Notes: generated from the sequence alone by a model not told the origin. A stretch of 64,000 nt of DNA from Piezodorus guildinii (GCA_023052935.1 CM041292.1:198268299-198332298), one strand, 5' to 3'. Counted from the first letter of the stretch, positions 44,128 to 57,135 are shown. Made by a program: numbers and translations.

Positions 44128-45769
44128 AAAAGTTAATGTTAAAAAAAAGGTAAAAAATAAAAGAAGGAAAGACAAGTAATAATCAAATTCAAAATCTGTT
44201 CCTTTACGAGGATTATTTATAAATTACTATGAATCATTCCTATATTATAAATTTTCAAAATTTAACATAAAAAAGATTTTTTTTTTTTTTAATTTGGAGC
44301 AAAACCCCATTTTATTTGGATACCGACTTTATAGAGGCTAGGTGTGCTCCAGGAGGGTTTCCATACCCCAAGACCGTCTACAGCTGAAATAACAAAATAA
44401 ATGATATTCAGCCACAGATCATTCTATTATGGGACATTATATAATTATTTCAGAATAGAATAGAAAATGTTTCTATTCTAGTATTAGTCCATAGAGAATA
44501 ATGTAAATGTTAAAAATAAAGAAAACGAAATAAAAAGTAAAAAACAACTAATTTTGAACTACATGAAAAAGAAGAGATTCGGTCATTGTAATGGTTGAGT
44601 ACTTGTAATAAAAATATATTGGTTTATTATTTTCAATAATTAACTTTTGACAAATAAAAAAAAAAAAAAAAAAAAAAAAAACATTCTCCCCCTCAATATT
44701 TGAGGGTATAAGTTTCAAGATGACGTAGAACCTGAATAACGAATTGAAAAAAATCCATTTGTCCATCGTACGAATTAATAAATCAATAAACACTAACAAT
44801 TTTTAGTTCTTAGATTCCATAGAGAATTAAATTTTCCATGTGCCTCAAATTGCTAAAGACAACCCAATTCATGTCAGAATCTATTTCAATCTGACATTTG
44901 CCCTTATTACAGGTCGGTACGGTGTGAAGGATCATGCTACGTGATTTATTACCGTTACAAATCTGTAATGGAAGGAGTAGGGTTTAATAATCTGATAACA
45001 AGTCATTACGAAACACCTGTGTGCTGTGTAGCTGTTACAAGAATGTAACTTGTAACAGAAAATAACTAGAATTATATTTTTAACATAAAATTATCTATAT
45101 ACTCTTTGAAAATATTTTTATAAACCGTTTAAACGGACAGATTCACACCTTATAATGTATAAATCTATAAAGTATGACCACTATAAAAAATCATCCCAAC
45201 CAGTTTCGGTAAAATGTAACACATTCTAAAGCAGACATGACAAATAAATCCAATTCCTTGGTCTGAATAACTATGCTTAAAGAGTTTCCATCTACAAAAC
45301 ATAATTGCATGAGTGAGAAACTCATAGAGAATTAACATTATTTTTTTGTAAAAATCATTTGTAATGGAATATCACTGGAGTAATATGAATTCTTCCTGAA
45401 AAATTACTACAAAGGGAAAAGAAGAAGCAAATGAAAGAATTCATTAGCAGCCTGGAACTACAACTGTAACAATTACTTTTTTTTACTTTTATTAGATTTT
45501 TTTCTTGTTTTATTCATGATTTGGGCACGTTCTGCCTTTTCTTATTTTTCATATGTGTTTCTAATTTTTTATTTGTTTTCTTCATTATGCTAAGTTCTTT
45601 CCTTCTGTTCCATCCTTTCTATTTTACTCTCTTTAGCTATACATTTACGTTTCTATACATGCTTCGCTAAATCTATATAATTATATATGGAATTTTATCT
45701 ATAATTGTATTTATTAATTGTTGTTTATCTATCAATATATAATATTTATCCAACTATATAAAAAAAACC
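43721..45769. other. poly(A) tracts and a reversed SINE S3 body; no gene
   Basis: A runs at about 44,091-44,120 and 44,657-44,680. Bases 44,285-44,400 ('gataccgactttatagaggc', 'ggtttccataccccaagacc') are the complement of the S3 body at 380-470. No gene is seen. Confidence 0.55.
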
Positions 45770-45900
45770 TGTAGCACTACAACGCATGAAGAGTTTTGGG
45801 CTCAGTACATGTAGAGATTCGTACTGTTTCTGATCCAACGGCCGTGCAATGAGGTGATTCGGCCGAGATCAAGCTTAGCACCTAAATCTAACTATATGAA
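45770..45900 (-). mobile_element. SINE S3 3' end, reversed
   Basis: 'caacggccgtgcaatgaggt' and 'cagtacatgtagagattcg' are the complement of the tail seen at 47.7 kb and 6.9 kb. Confidence 0.55.
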
Positions 45901-45904
45901 GAAT

Positions 45905-46170
45905 GTAGAGTCCGTGGGTGAGTGGATAGCGCGCTAGTCTCTCATGCTATAGGTTGTGAGTTCGAATCCCAGTCCCAGCGGGGCTTTTATAAGGATGCAG
46001 TTAAGTGGGGATTCACTCACCAAATGAGCATGTGAGACCTGTCAGCTAAATAGTGGCCACTCACAAAATTAGGCGTAGGAAGCGATAACCCTATCCTACA
46101 AAATGCATCGAGAAACGTGTGTGTAATCTCCCAGATTACACCATGAGGCCCAGGGCCTACACGGCCTGTC
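45905..46170 (+). mobile_element. tRNA-derived SINE S2
   Basis: Head 'tgggtgagtggatagcgcgc', B box GAGTTCGAATCCC, then the body 'agcggggcttttataaggat', 'gtgggga...ttcactcacc' and 'atgcatcgagaaacgtgtgt'. The second copy is reversed at 62.5-62.75 kb. Not a tRNA gene: the acceptor stem does not pair cleanly and the tail is long. Confidence 0.75.
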
Positions 46171-46229
46171 GCGCCACTGAAAGAAGATAAGAACAATGTA
46201 ATACATAAGTAGTCCACCTTTACCATTCC

Positions 46230-46450
46230 TTCCCAATTTTCGGGAACTCAATCAAAACCTTCCAATCAAGTATAAAAGGCTCAGTTACATGAATATCATA
46301 AGAATATTCTTCATTTAAATTCGTATGCAATTCTAAACCCTTCGCAAAATCTTCAATGTCCCATTTCCATTCTAACCCACTAGTTTAAATCCTTACTTCT
46401 TCTTCAATTTCAGTTAATATTTCTGATCCTTTTCGGTGTTTCAAATGAGT
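46230..46450 (+). pseudogene. degenerate LINE 3' fragment
   Basis: 'taacccactagtttaaatcc' and 'cttcttcaatttcagttaat' resemble the segment before the LINE stop at 13.1 kb and 63.3 kb. Confidence 0.45.
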
Positions 46451-46535
46451 AATTTCCCTAATTATTTGTCATCGCATTGTTCTATATTTTCCTCAAATTT
46501 ACAAATATGTATCTAATTTAAGCGTTTTAAATTTT

Positions 46536-46543
46536 GACATATA

Positions 46544-46622
<79 letters not shown>
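46536..46622 (+). repeat. (TA)n microsatellite
   Basis: About 40 TA units with one interruption. Confidence 0.95.
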
Positions 46623-46626
<4 letters not shown>

Positions 46627-47520
46627 CTCCAGATTATACTGGAGTAAATACAGATATTTTTATGTGTTTCTTAGGCACATAAGGTAGTACTCAATCTCTT
46701 GTTTATGCCTTGAAAAAACACCTTATTTATGTAAATATCAGAAGCATTATACATAATCATGTTAATCAGTTCCTTGCTCACTTTCACTTGCACTTGCTGA
46801 TAAGAAAGCTACAAAAAGAGCGGAACGGAAAGGACAGAGCGAAGACCTTGCGGGACACCTGCACCCGCCGGCATTGACCGGTCCCAAGGTGATTCGGATA
46901 CAGGACATTTATTCTGGGGTCACCTCTCGCTTCACCGTAACTTTTTTTTTTTTTTTTATATATCTATTTGCTCATAAATATAACCATAAAATGAAGGACT
47001 TATTTATCTATCCATCAACAAATTATAAACTATAATTAATATTATTCTTCATATTAGAAACATATGTCTTTGAAGCTTTCTATATTTTATTTAGACCAAT
47101 ACTTGACAGAGAGATACACTTTATTTACAGACAAAACAAAATTATACTGCCCAGCTTAATATAACATAACTTATTACAACACAGGATACCAATTCTGCCC
47201 TATAGGAATATTCTTAACATTATAATTTATATAATTATACATAGATCTATACATATACACCAAAATGTACTGTAAAATGTGAAACAAGATAGATATATGT
47301 ACATAGTGCATAGTTTTAACTACTTTTGTAGTTTATAAATAAACATGTGCCTGAAAACGAATGCTGTATTGAAAATATTTGTGTTTAACCACCTGAATTG
47401 ATACCAAGACATATAACATACATACAATACATTTTTCGGATGTAACGAATTCTTTTATAACGAACAGAGAATTTTTGGTCCCTTGGAGTTCGTTAAAACG
47501 AGGGTTTACTGTATATACAA
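46623..47520. other. GC-richer patch at 46,810-46,945; otherwise nothing
   Basis: In one frame the patch reads HLHPPALTGPKVIRIQDIYS, then GVTSRFTV before a T run. It could be a retroelement remnant or exon; no splice site or family is clear. Confidence 0.3.
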
Positions 47521-47522
47521 AT

Positions 47523-47740
47523 TAGGGACCGGTGTGGTTATTAGATAGAGCACTAGTCTACTGCTCTCCTGGTTCCGGGTTAGAATTCCGGCTGTGGCAG
47601 AATAATGCGGGACAATCATGGAATAAGAGACCCGCCTAGGGTACACCGAGGCATAAAGTATCTATAAAGTAGGCATCTGAGAGTAATTGCGATTTAATCG
47701 CATCATTGCACGGCCGTTGGCCTAGAAAATGTTCAAATTT
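47523..47740 (+). mobile_element. SINE S3, second copy
   Basis: Head 'gtggttattagatagagcac', B-box-like GGGTTAGAATTCC, then the tail 'atcattgcacggccgttggc'. Confidence 0.65.
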
Positions 47741-48530
47741 CTTTACGTACTTGGTCCTTTAAGGGTTGTTGAGGAGTTGGAGAGGTACAGTTTTTTTTTG
47801 TTTTGTTTTTTATATAAAATTTATGAAGCAATAATAGAAATGAACATACAAAGAGAATTTATCCCCGATTGGAAATAGCTAATAAGAAGAGACCTACCCT
47901 CAGCAGATATCCATTTACACGGAAAAACCTTCAGAAGTTACATAAGGTAAAGAGTGTCCGACCTGGCGGCTCAAAGCCTTATCGTCAGGTGACAGCTGGG
48001 AGACTGTCGATGACAAAGCATTCGATAGCGCTTGCCGACCCGAGTGGGCCGCCATTACTGTAATGCATTATATAACTCCCTGTTTACTATCTATAAGTGA
48101 TCACTGTCATCTGTGATGAATGGAACCGAGCCAGCCTGTTCTCTATCTCTTTAGATAAATATTGCCATCTTGGAAATGTCAATGCAAATGGATCACGAGT
48201 TCAGATCCGCGAATTTAGACTGGATGAGATCTGCAACGAAACCGCGTCTATTTGAAATTCTTACATATTTGAAAAAAAAATGAAATAATCATATTTAAAA
48301 AAAAAACAAAACTTCATCATTGATATTTCTTCATTTTGAAGATTATTATTATTAATTTTCAGCCAAAAGTATATATTTTTTATAATGTGAAGAATATATA
48401 TATATATATTGTTATATATGCAATATACAGGACTGATTAAAGCATCATTCTTGAAAATGGCAAAGGCCGATACGTAGCAGAGAGAAAAAAAAAATGTCTA
48501 GTCATATTGTGGGAGCAAATAGACCTTAGG
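47741..48530. other. no gene recognised
   Basis: A GC-richer open frame at 47,869-48,063 has no identifiable domain. A short (TA)n lies near 48,400. Confidence 0.35.
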
Positions 48531-49165
48531 TGGACTTTATATGACTCATAGTCCGATTCTAAGCGGTTCGGAAGGAAAAAGAAATTTTATGTATTTTGTC
48601 ATGTCACCAGACGTGCACGCACGTAAAAATAAGTGGTACCAAAATGAAAGAATAGAAAATTTTTTAGTAGCTTGAGAGTTCGAACGCTTCAAATAGGAAA
48701 GTAAGTGTCACATATTGTCGTGTAGAAAATTAAATTTTAATATTTCTAAGAATATACGGACATTTTTAGGAGCTATTACTCTTCTATCGTTAAGTTTTGA
48801 ATTTTCCGGATCTCAAAAAAAAAGTTTTCATTTCATTAGCTTCAGCAAAACAAACCTTACCTTCGCAAGGTTGCGAAGAGGTAAGAATATAATAAGAAGA
48901 AACTGACAAAATGAAAATTTGTGCCTCATAAGTCACATCAATGTCTAGACACGTTAAAGGAGAAAATACGAGAATTCAAGAAAAACAACAATAATTTATA
49001 TGACTCATAGTCCGATTGTCAAAGGCAAGGGTGGAGCATGAGATTTTCAGATTTTGGAGTTAGGTTTTAAATTATCTGGATCTCAAAAAAAAGTTTTCAT
49101 TTAATCAGATTCAGCAAAACAAACCTGCCTTCGCAAGTATGCGAGGAGGCAGGAATTGGTTTTCT
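48531..49165 (+). repeat. direct duplication of an AT-rich unit
   Basis: 'atgactcatagtccgatt' occurs at about 48,540 and 49,000. 'ctggatctcaaaaaaaagtt', 'ttcagcaaaacaaacct' and a small palindrome (CTTCGCAAGGTTGCGAAG and variant) occur at 48,805-48,885 and 49,075-49,155. Unit spacing about 270-460 bp. Confidence 0.7.
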
Positions 49166-50012
49166 TCAGAAATAAGATCCATCCAGATAAGAGAGATCCC
49201 TCTCTCTCTCTCTCTCTCTCTCTCTATTATTTTTCTATATATATATATATATATATATGCTTAGAAATATAAGATCCCCAGCATTGTATAAAATGAGTGA
49301 TAAAAGTTAATATTCCAAAAATATGGTCAGCGCTTGGCCATAAAATATTGCTCAATTACGCTCGTATTCAGATGCAAATGCACACGTATATCACCTAAAT
49401 AAATAAACTTGAATATTGTATTTTTCCAGGAGTAATAATTTTGAATTTACCCGATCTGGACCAAGGACGACAGAACTGGGTAAGCGTGTTAAGGTGACCT
49501 AATAGCTGGTGTATTATGAGCTGCGAAATAACTAAAATGAAATATCTTCAACCTAATTCTAACAATGTATGTTATTGAATCCTATGGATAAGTGAGTGGT
49601 TATCAGGAGTTGGAGCATTGTTATAATTAAACGTATCACAACTCTGTGTTTACAAATGCCAGGAACGAACTCTCAATAGCATTTTTTTTTAAGGTAGGTG
49701 GAGATGCTAATTATTTATTTTTTATTTATAATTTTTGGTTGTCAGAATTTGAGTATGTAGGGTTTTACAAACGAGTTACGATGTTAGGGATTTTAGGTAT
49801 GTAAAAAAGTATTCGTAAACGAAGTGAATGATCGAAAATGGGATATAATTTTACCAAAATGAATCATTGAGTTGGTAATAATCCGGTTTTAAAGTCTTAC
49901 ATTAAATATATTTTTCTACAATATTTGCTTGATCGCCTGCCTTCGTGTTGGTTCAATTAAACGTTCCCCTGCTTCCAAGATTTAAATTTCTTCTTTTATT
50001 GTTAATAGAAGA

Positions 50013-50076
<64 letters not shown>

Positions 50077-50394
50077 TCGAGCCATTCTACTTCTCGAAGG
50101 CCTTTAACAGCCCTGCCTTCCTCCATGTCCTGTAATATGTTTTTTTCTTCTTTTTCGGCTTTCCGATCGGTTATACAGAAATGTTATTTTCGTCCTTTTA
50201 AAGTCATTTATATAGATATTTAATTTAACAAAAAATATAATTTTTAAAGCATTGTCTAACATTACATACACTAAAAAGAAGGTTCACAATCATTGAAAGG
50301 TTACAAGAAATTTATAAAATAATTAAATATAAAGGGGAAGGTGTCCTTTACCAGCGTACTGCGCGTGGTTAGTTTTAGTATTTTAGCAGTGGAG
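49166..50394. other. simple repeats; no gene
   Basis: (TC)n 49,198-49,225, (TA)n 49,236-49,258, (TA)n 50,013-50,034 followed by a T run to about 50,074. Frames through them are artefacts. Confidence 0.6.
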
Positions 50395-51200
50395 ATAATG
50401 AAGAAGGACTCCGGTGAAAATGAATGGATATAGATGAGGTTCTGCAGGAAACTATTGAGTCAAATCCGTTCACAAGTACTCGCAAACGTGTCACGGAGTG
50501 TGTTGTGGGGAAAGATACTGTTAGTCGCCATTTACTATCCTTGCGGAAGGTAGAAAAAGAACAGTACAATGCTCCCTCTCATATTTAATCCTAAGCAATA
50601 AGCTAAAAGGTTAGAAATTTGTGAAAATTTATTGAAAAACCCTTTTGTTATCTAGATTGTCACCTGTGAAGTGGATTCACTGACAAAATACGAATACCCG
50701 TGAAAAATGGCTGTTTTACTGCTTTTATGGTAGCTGCAAGGAGAAAATTTGAAAAAAAAAAATCCATACGTTGCGTTTTTCAAATTATGAATCTCGAAAG
50801 TTTTAATAATCTCGAATCTGTTGCTGATGGAGTGTGAAAAGATGGTACGCAAAATTTTCAGAGCGTTACGCAACCAAAATCAATCAACCAAAATAACTTT
50901 TATTCCTACAAGATAATGATCATCCTCACATTGTCCGTCAAACCGAAGAAATATTTAAAGAACCCCAGTGGTTTGAAATCCTGTCTAATCCACCATATAT
51001 CCTGGACCCCGCATCATCGGATTACTTGTTTCGATCCATTGCCAATATTTTTCAAATAGAAAAACTTGATAATTTTGTGAAAGTTTAAATTGCGGATTTA
51101 GTGTTCTTGGACCGCCATCCCAAAGAATGGTGTCAACGTGGGATCGAGAAATTTACTAATGACGGTAGATGACAACGGATTATACTTTGAATATTAATTG
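50395..51200 (+). pseudogene. degenerate mariner transposase, third family
   Basis: Pieces in order: DEVLQETIESNPFTSTRKRV, then GKDTVSRHLLSLRK (DNA-binding domain); AKRLEICENLLKNPF and TCEVDSLTKYEYP (first catalytic region, altered); QDNDHPHIVRQTEEIF (second catalytic Asp region); and ILSNPPYILDPASSDYLFRS, then LDNFVK and WCQRGIEKF (third region and C-terminus). Multiple stops and frameshifts. Nearly full length but dead. Confidence 0.8.
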
Positions 51201-51369
51201 TATTTTATATAAAAGAAACAAGAATAGATATATTTGTTTGAAAAACTGTCATTTTCTTATTCACGACATTAAATGATTTGAATCCGAGGGTGTATGGATG
51301 ACTTTAGAAATTATCATAGGTAGAATTAATCGGGAGGCAGTCTTATTAAAAATATTTTCAATTCAGACG

Positions 51370-52335
51370 CACGGTGGTTCCAAACGCACTTTTTCGGGAC
51401 AAAAGTCTATTTAAGATATATCAGTCATTTTAATGCCATTTTGTTTCTTAGTAAATTCACGTTCAATGGTATGATTGCCATATTTTTAGCTCATTTTCAT
51501 ATCATGAAAATATATAAACTTTGTCGGTAATTTTATAGAAAGGTCTCTGTTACTAATTATTTTTCTCTACATCTTTATATATCTATATTTCCTGCATTTA
51601 ACTTTGTTTAGAATCGTTATTAGATAACTTTAAGTAAATTTTGAGTTTTATATAACAACTTGGTGATTTCTTAAGAATTTTCAAAAAATGTCAAAAACAT
51701 TATAATTGTATAAATATCTCAATATATGCAAAATATAATGAAGTGCAAATTGTTTATTGTTTTTACGGGCAACAGTTCAAAAGCGTAAATTGTTTTCTAC
51801 GCTTTTAGTAAAGACGAACGCATTGTTGGCAATAGAAATTTCTTCAATGGAAAGGCCAGAAAAAATTGGCATATAAAATTATTTTGATGTCTAACTTAAT
51901 AATATTTCCAAATGATAAACCATAGTGAAGTACTGTCCCGAAGCGAGATATAATTATAAATATGTTTGTGTAGAGTATTTTTGTTATTTATTTTTCTTAT
52001 GACATTTTTGAAATTTCTTAAAAAATCACCAAGTCGTTATATGAAACCCAAAATTTACTCTACGTTATCTAACAACAATTCAAAACAAAGTTAAATGCAG
52101 GAAATATAGATATATAAAGATGTATAAAATGCATAATTAGATAAAGACATTTCTCTAAAACTATCGACAAAACCTATATATTTTCATGATATAAAAATGA
52201 GCTACAAATATGCCAATCATACCATTGAAAGTGAATTTAATAAGGAACAAAATTATGTTAAAATAGCTGAAATACCTTACATAGAACGTTTAGTGTAGAC
52301 TTTTATCTCGAAAAAGTACGTTTGGAACCACGGTG
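51370..52335. repeat. 1-kb palindrome (inverted repeat pair)
   Basis: Arms 51,370 to about 51,697 and 51,998-52,335 are complementary over about 330 bp ('cacggtggttccaaacgcac' against 'gtacgtttggaaccacggtg'; 'atatttcctgcatttaactt' against its complement). Arm divergence is moderate. A 300-bp spacer is non-coding. Hammerhead-like motifs follow directly. Confidence 0.85.
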
Positions 52336-52475
52336 GGACGTTTCGGGTCACACACTTAAGCCATTATCAGTGAGCCATGTCGAGCGTTAACATAAAAAGA
52401 AGTTAATGCTTGACATGGCTCATAGATGCCCTGATGATGGCTCAAATGAGTGAGACGAAACGTCGGCTAAAGTAA
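52336..52475. ncRNA. pair of opposed hammerhead-like motifs around a hairpin
   Basis: Minus-strand motif at 52,336-52,377: CTGATAA, stem, GAAA, CGTC (one core change). Plus-strand motif at 52,431-52,464: intact CTGATGA, then a weak CTCA/TGAG stem II, GAAA and CGTC. Between them 52,372-52,421 is a 20-bp-arm hairpin (gagccatgtcgagcgttaac and complement). Confidence 0.5.
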
Positions 52476-52929
52476 TTAAGACTGAATCCCGATTATTTCT
52501 ATCCATAATACGAATATATCTTTGTAAAATATAATGTAGGTGGGTAGGAATGTAGTTCTAGAGTGATAAATGGCAAGATTAAGACGGAAAATATAATACA
52601 AAACCCGAAATGTGTTATTTTGGTTCACATTATACCATCGACTGACCAAATCAAGTGGGCAGTCCTTTACCTCCCGACCTCCTTCCACTCTCCATGACCT
52701 TTCGTGACCTTTACGTAACGTTCGATGGTCGCTTGCTCAGGTCCTTTGGATAAAGAAAACCGAATAAATTAGCTAAATACCTATTTAATTTTACATTCCA
52801 CATAATTATACCTTATCTGTCCATATAAAAAACAACTACATTATAAATGTAAATATTTGTATATGTAAATATAATTTAAAAAAAAATCTTTTGATTTATT
52901 TAAATAGATTTAGAGCAAATATAAATTTT
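52476..52929. other. no gene recognised
   Basis: AT-rich; nothing supported. Confidence 0.4.
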
Positions 52930-52937
52930 TATTATGG

Positions 52938-53205
52938 GATCACCTGTAGCAGGGTGGCTACCATAACAGCCTCCTATGCCAAAGGTCATGGGTTCAAACC
53001 CACTGGTGGTCTCTAGGATTTTTTAATGGGAGTAAAAAATCCTTCGGAGAGGACGTTAAAAGGTGGTCCCGAACCTGTGTGATGTCAGGTACTCGTTAAA
53101 GATCTCTATCCTAACAAAACCTGGATTGGAAAAATTAAGGACTCTCAATGTAGCATCATCGATTAGCCACAGTAGCATAAAGTGACACTAAATAAATAAA
53201 CAAAA
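52938..53205 (+). mobile_element. SINE S1
   Basis: Head 'ggatcacctgtagcagggtg', B box GGTTCAAACCC, body and tail as at 10.0 kb. One small deletion in the middle. Confidence 0.85.
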
Positions 53206-53532
53206 ATCTTCTTATTACTAAAAATTATATATGTATGATGGGCTATAATTCTTATTAATTCTCTCATGTACTGTTTTATTGTTGTAAATTATCATAATTC
53301 ACAGGATTTAAGTAAAACACTTCTTATACATTGAAATAAATAAAAGAAAAATGTATTTGCCCAGATATTGATAATTTATTCAGATTATACCTAATAACGT
53401 ACCTTCTGGATATTTTCTTATTTCTTATGTTCTTACCTGAAAAAAATAAATAAAATGTTAATATATAATAGTGATTCAATTGTTATATATAGCTAATTGT
53501 TATAATTTATATATGTATATATCTATCTATAT

Positions 53533-53535
53533 ATA

Positions 53536-53616
<81 letters not shown>
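53533..53616 (+). repeat. (TA)n microsatellite
   Basis: About 40 TA units. Confidence 0.95.
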
Positions 53617-53620
<4 letters not shown>

Positions 53621-55440
53621 CATGTATAATCTAAAAATGTTTATATACATTTTGTGATTGTTATGTTTGATGTTACCCACTTATAGAGCGGTTTAAAGTA
53701 GCTCCTTACCTCCAATCAAAGAAAATATTTTCCAGGATCATACCTCTACCTAACTATTAACTCCCAGTATTTACTTACATCCATAGTCTCCATCAATTTA
53801 AATCCTCAGTCCACTCACTTGAACAAGATCGTGCCATTCTGAATTTTGCGTTTTCACCCAGAGAACTAAAACTTTCGTTCGTTCCTTTATTGTCTTCTGT
53901 ACTATTTTCTGGAATTCCCTAACAATCCATATCTTACACATTAATTAATTAATATATTTAATAATTAGGATGATTGACCGGTAATAAGCTTTATATTCTA
54001 ATATATCTCAAGTATTTAGTACAATAAGTCTCCTTCTTAGTGGAAGTTTATATTCTTTGTTACTATAACTCATTGTTCTTATCTGAAATAAATCTTTTTT
54101 TTTTTTTACAATAAAACATCATATTAGCTTGATAAATAATCTTAGTTTGAACCAACGCGATCATCAAAATAATAAACAATGTGTTTTAATTAAAATAAAA
54201 TAGAGTTGGATAAATATTAAGAGATGATCGTTTAAAATGTGTAATTATTACTATCATCCTCAAATCCTTTTCAGAGATGGAGGAAACATTTTTTTTTTTA
54301 ATTAAGGAAGTCTTAATTTCTTAAATATTTCTTCTCCTTTTCATGATCAAATGAAGGTAATATTTGTTGAATATTTTGACAATTTAATAAATATTTTAGG
54401 TCGGCTTATACTAGTTTAATTATCTTTAAGCGAGATCAATTACTTGTACCACTGTCAGTCTATTACAGGACTGATTACTCTTTCCTGTGCTATAGTAGGC
54501 GTGTCATATTTATCAGATATTTCTTTGCAAGTTTCTTCTTTTTTTTTCTTCTTCTAAAGACATATACTTTTTTTCTTAACTAAAGTTATGATATTATATA
54601 ACTATAATATTGGGCAGACTAGGTTTTGCTGGTTAGGGTTGCAGAAACCTGTCCCACTTTCCAATCTGCAAAAACGAGTGATTCATGGTGATGAATTTCT
54701 GTTTATTGGGTAATAAAGGTGGTTACTTAGGCTTCACAACTGGTTCCGACGGAGCAGATGCCGCGAGGCGATCTAAATAAACTATTATTTTTGTATAGTT
54801 GCATTTTATTCTTTTAAGAATTTACTGTATAACAAATACTAATCTGTCAAATATCAGGTACGGATTCGGCGGTAGTATATATGTATCAATATATATTCTT
54901 CACGGTCCTCAAATCTTCCACCAGCAGAATTTTTGTTTAAGGTAGCAGTAAATGAAAACTCTACTAAAGTCTGCTCAGCAACTCTAATAATTTACCAAAA
55001 AGAATAATTGGTACTTGTATTTCAACCTCTACTGCTACAGAAGAAAGATGGCGGACCTCTTGAATATGTAGTCAAATATAATTTGAATATTAATTTTTAA
55101 ATTGATAGAGATAGATAGATAGTGCTATGTCTTTGACCGTCTACTTTTCTAAGGCAGCGGTACCTTCAAAAACTAGCTTACTTGATATCTTTAAAAGATA
55201 TATAGACTATATTTAATGAAACCATTGGATTTCCTTTCCAAAGGTATCGTGTCTACCAATCCAATAGGTGGCATGCAGGGTAAGATCAAAGTAAACAAGA
55301 TTTAATTAATATATTACTATAATTATTAATTTACACATATCCATTATATTAACACATTGCCTAGAAATCTGATTGAGAATACTGAGGGACATTTTCACTA
55401 CTACCTTTGCCATACAATATTACAAATAACGAGATAACTT
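53617..55440. other. no gene recognised
   Basis: AT-rich with a short block 'cggagcagatgccgcgaggc' near 54,755. I see no supported gene. Confidence 0.4.
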
Positions 55441-55552
55441 TAAAACACTGTCGGCTGGCGAAGGTGGAATCATCTTAAGACGTCCATTCTCTGCTTCATC
55501 CTCCAGCTGCTCTCAGAACCCCGACGGCCACCTCCTCTTCTTGTAGATGGAC

Positions 55553-55727
55553 TCACTCTTCTTGAGGATAAAACTTTACTCCTCTTTCGAATCTCCTCCT
55601 CATCGTCGTCACCTCGGGCGGGGCTGATATGGAAAGTACCCCACGCCGAGGGTCCTTTGTCTTTAGGTCTAGAAACTCCCGAGGTATCGCTGGGGGCCCC
55701 AATGGATTCAGGTAAACACCTTTTGAT
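55553..55727 (-). CDS. candidate last exon of a minus-strand host gene
   Basis: A GC-richer block. With an acceptor at 55,728-55,729 (tcggcaagag) the minus strand reads SKGVYLNPLGPPAIPREFLD, then LKTKDPRRGVLSISAPPEVT and RRRFERGVKFYPQEE, stopping at 55,553. Its phase joins correctly to the donor of the exon at 57,845, giving RPRGPSR/SKGVYL. The acceptor is weak. An alternative minus frame (PSDTSGVSRPKDKGPSAWGT...DDDEEEIRKR) is also open, and on the plus strand CAATGGATTCAG/GTAAAC looks like a start codon plus donor. No family is recognised. Confidence 0.4.
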
Positions 55728-55849
55728 CTCTTGCCGACAAAGGCTCGTTATCTTTAATTGTTTAATATTAAAATTATTTAATAATGAACTCCTCTCAGTA
55801 TCCTCAATACATTACAATAGATAGATATAGAAGTATTTTTCATTTATTA

Positions 55850-56040
55850 ACTTTTTTGTTTTGTAAACATTTTTATTGTGATTTACAACTGTATATTATA
55901 AAACAACAAGTAAATATGGCGATTAATGATATAATACACGAAAAAACATGAAGAGAAACTGCTCGTTGGCAGCACTCTTTAGTAGTGAGTCTAAACAAGA
56001 AGGCCTTCTTTTATTCAGAGGCCTCGGTATACAAAATGTT
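55850..56040 (-). pseudogene. LINE 3' end, reversed
   Basis: 'gtgatttacaactgtatatt' and 'aactgctcgttggcagcact' are the complement of the LINE 3' UTR. Confidence 0.55.
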
Positions 56041-56109
56041 TATGTTACGAATTCTTGATATAACAATCTTTTGTGAACAATGTCATGGAAGGTTTGGCGC
56101 ATAACATTA

Positions 56110-56228
56110 TGATGTTTGAAAGGGAGTAAAATATCCTGGGGTATGCCGTCCTTCGGAGGGGACGTATAATAGTGGTCACAAGCCTATGCTATATCAGGTA
56201 CTCGATAAAGATCCCTATTCTAATTAAA
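56110..56228 (+). mobile_element. SINE S1 body fragment
   Basis: 'gggagtaaaatatcctgggg', 'tatgccgtccttcggagggg' and 'ataaagatccctattctaat' match S1; head absent. Confidence 0.7.
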
Positions 56229-56604
56229 ACTGGAATGGAGAAAAAAAACCCGTCAAAATGGGAAGTAATCAAATCCGTCAGCCAAAAATCTAAAACGAGT
56301 TCTAGAATTTCGAGGAGAGAGGATGTTGTAGTATGCAGACATAGAATTAGGCACTGCCAGTTTACACATGGGTACTTTTTAAGACGCCTAGAAGCACCCA
56401 AGAAGAAGTACCCGAAAAACTGTGCAACACTTCCTAATTGAGTAAGATTACTTTTCAAGCACTCGAGTATTATGATAAGTTAAAGAGATCATTGAAAGAA
56501 ATATTTTAAGACGTAGAAAAGACATAGCCACCCTAATGGAATTCATAAAAACTGTGGGACACTACCATCAAATATAATTCTTTTGATCACGCCAATGACC
56601 CTTA

Positions 56605-56795
56605 TGGGTAAAGGGTGGCCGAGATGGTTAGCGCGCGTTGCTTTAAACCCGCGTTGTTAGCAACTAGATGGCCAATACCTTGAAACCCAAAATTACGAGT
56701 TCAACTCTCGGAACCGGAGGTGATTTATATCTCGGCATTAATCCCACCGCCCTCACCCTCTGGTCCAAGAAACCCCCGTATAGCCTTCAAAGGGG
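56605..56795 (+). mobile_element. tRNA-derived SINE S4
   Basis: Head 'gtggccgagatggttagcgc' (A box of Leu/Ser-tRNA type), then an expanded variable region, B-box-like GAGTTCAACTC and the body 'ggaggtgatttatatctcgg'. Single copy in the window. Confidence 0.5.
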
Positions 56796-57009
56796 AGGTA
56801 TGAGTGGGGAAAAAAAAAGCGTATAAATAATTTTTTTTTAAATTCATAATTATAATCTTTAGATGTTCATAACTTCTATGTTACGGAATTAGGAGATATA
56901 ATTTCATTCAATTATTGATTTTTGTGAAATTCTAATTTCATGTTTTCAGGTAGGATACCCTTAACCACGAAAAACACTTTTTCTGGATTTAGATGAACCC
57001 ATTAACAAA

Positions 57010-57135
57010 TCGGATTTAAGACGCAGGAATAAAAACCTGGAGAGCGGCGGCACAAGACCGAAATACATGGCGTAAACTTAATAAGGACGACAGGGTCCAC
57101 ATCAGGCTGTAGTGCCATGGATGTTGATGTATGTT
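57010..57135 (+). pseudogene. RTE/CR1-like LINE C-terminal tail
   Basis: Reads IKTWRAAAQDRNTWRKLNKD, then a stop after DRVHIRL, followed by 'tgtagtgccatggatg'. 'W..aAqDR..Wr' is a conserved end of such reverse transcriptases. Confidence 0.6.

Noticed and set aside
45905..45985. Functional tRNA gene
   Set aside because: A and B boxes are present, but the acceptor stem does not pair, a long conserved non-tRNA body follows, and a second copy has the same body: SINE.
49945..50223. 92-codon plus-strand ORF
   Set aside because: It is dominated by (TA)n and a T run; no domain or splice context.
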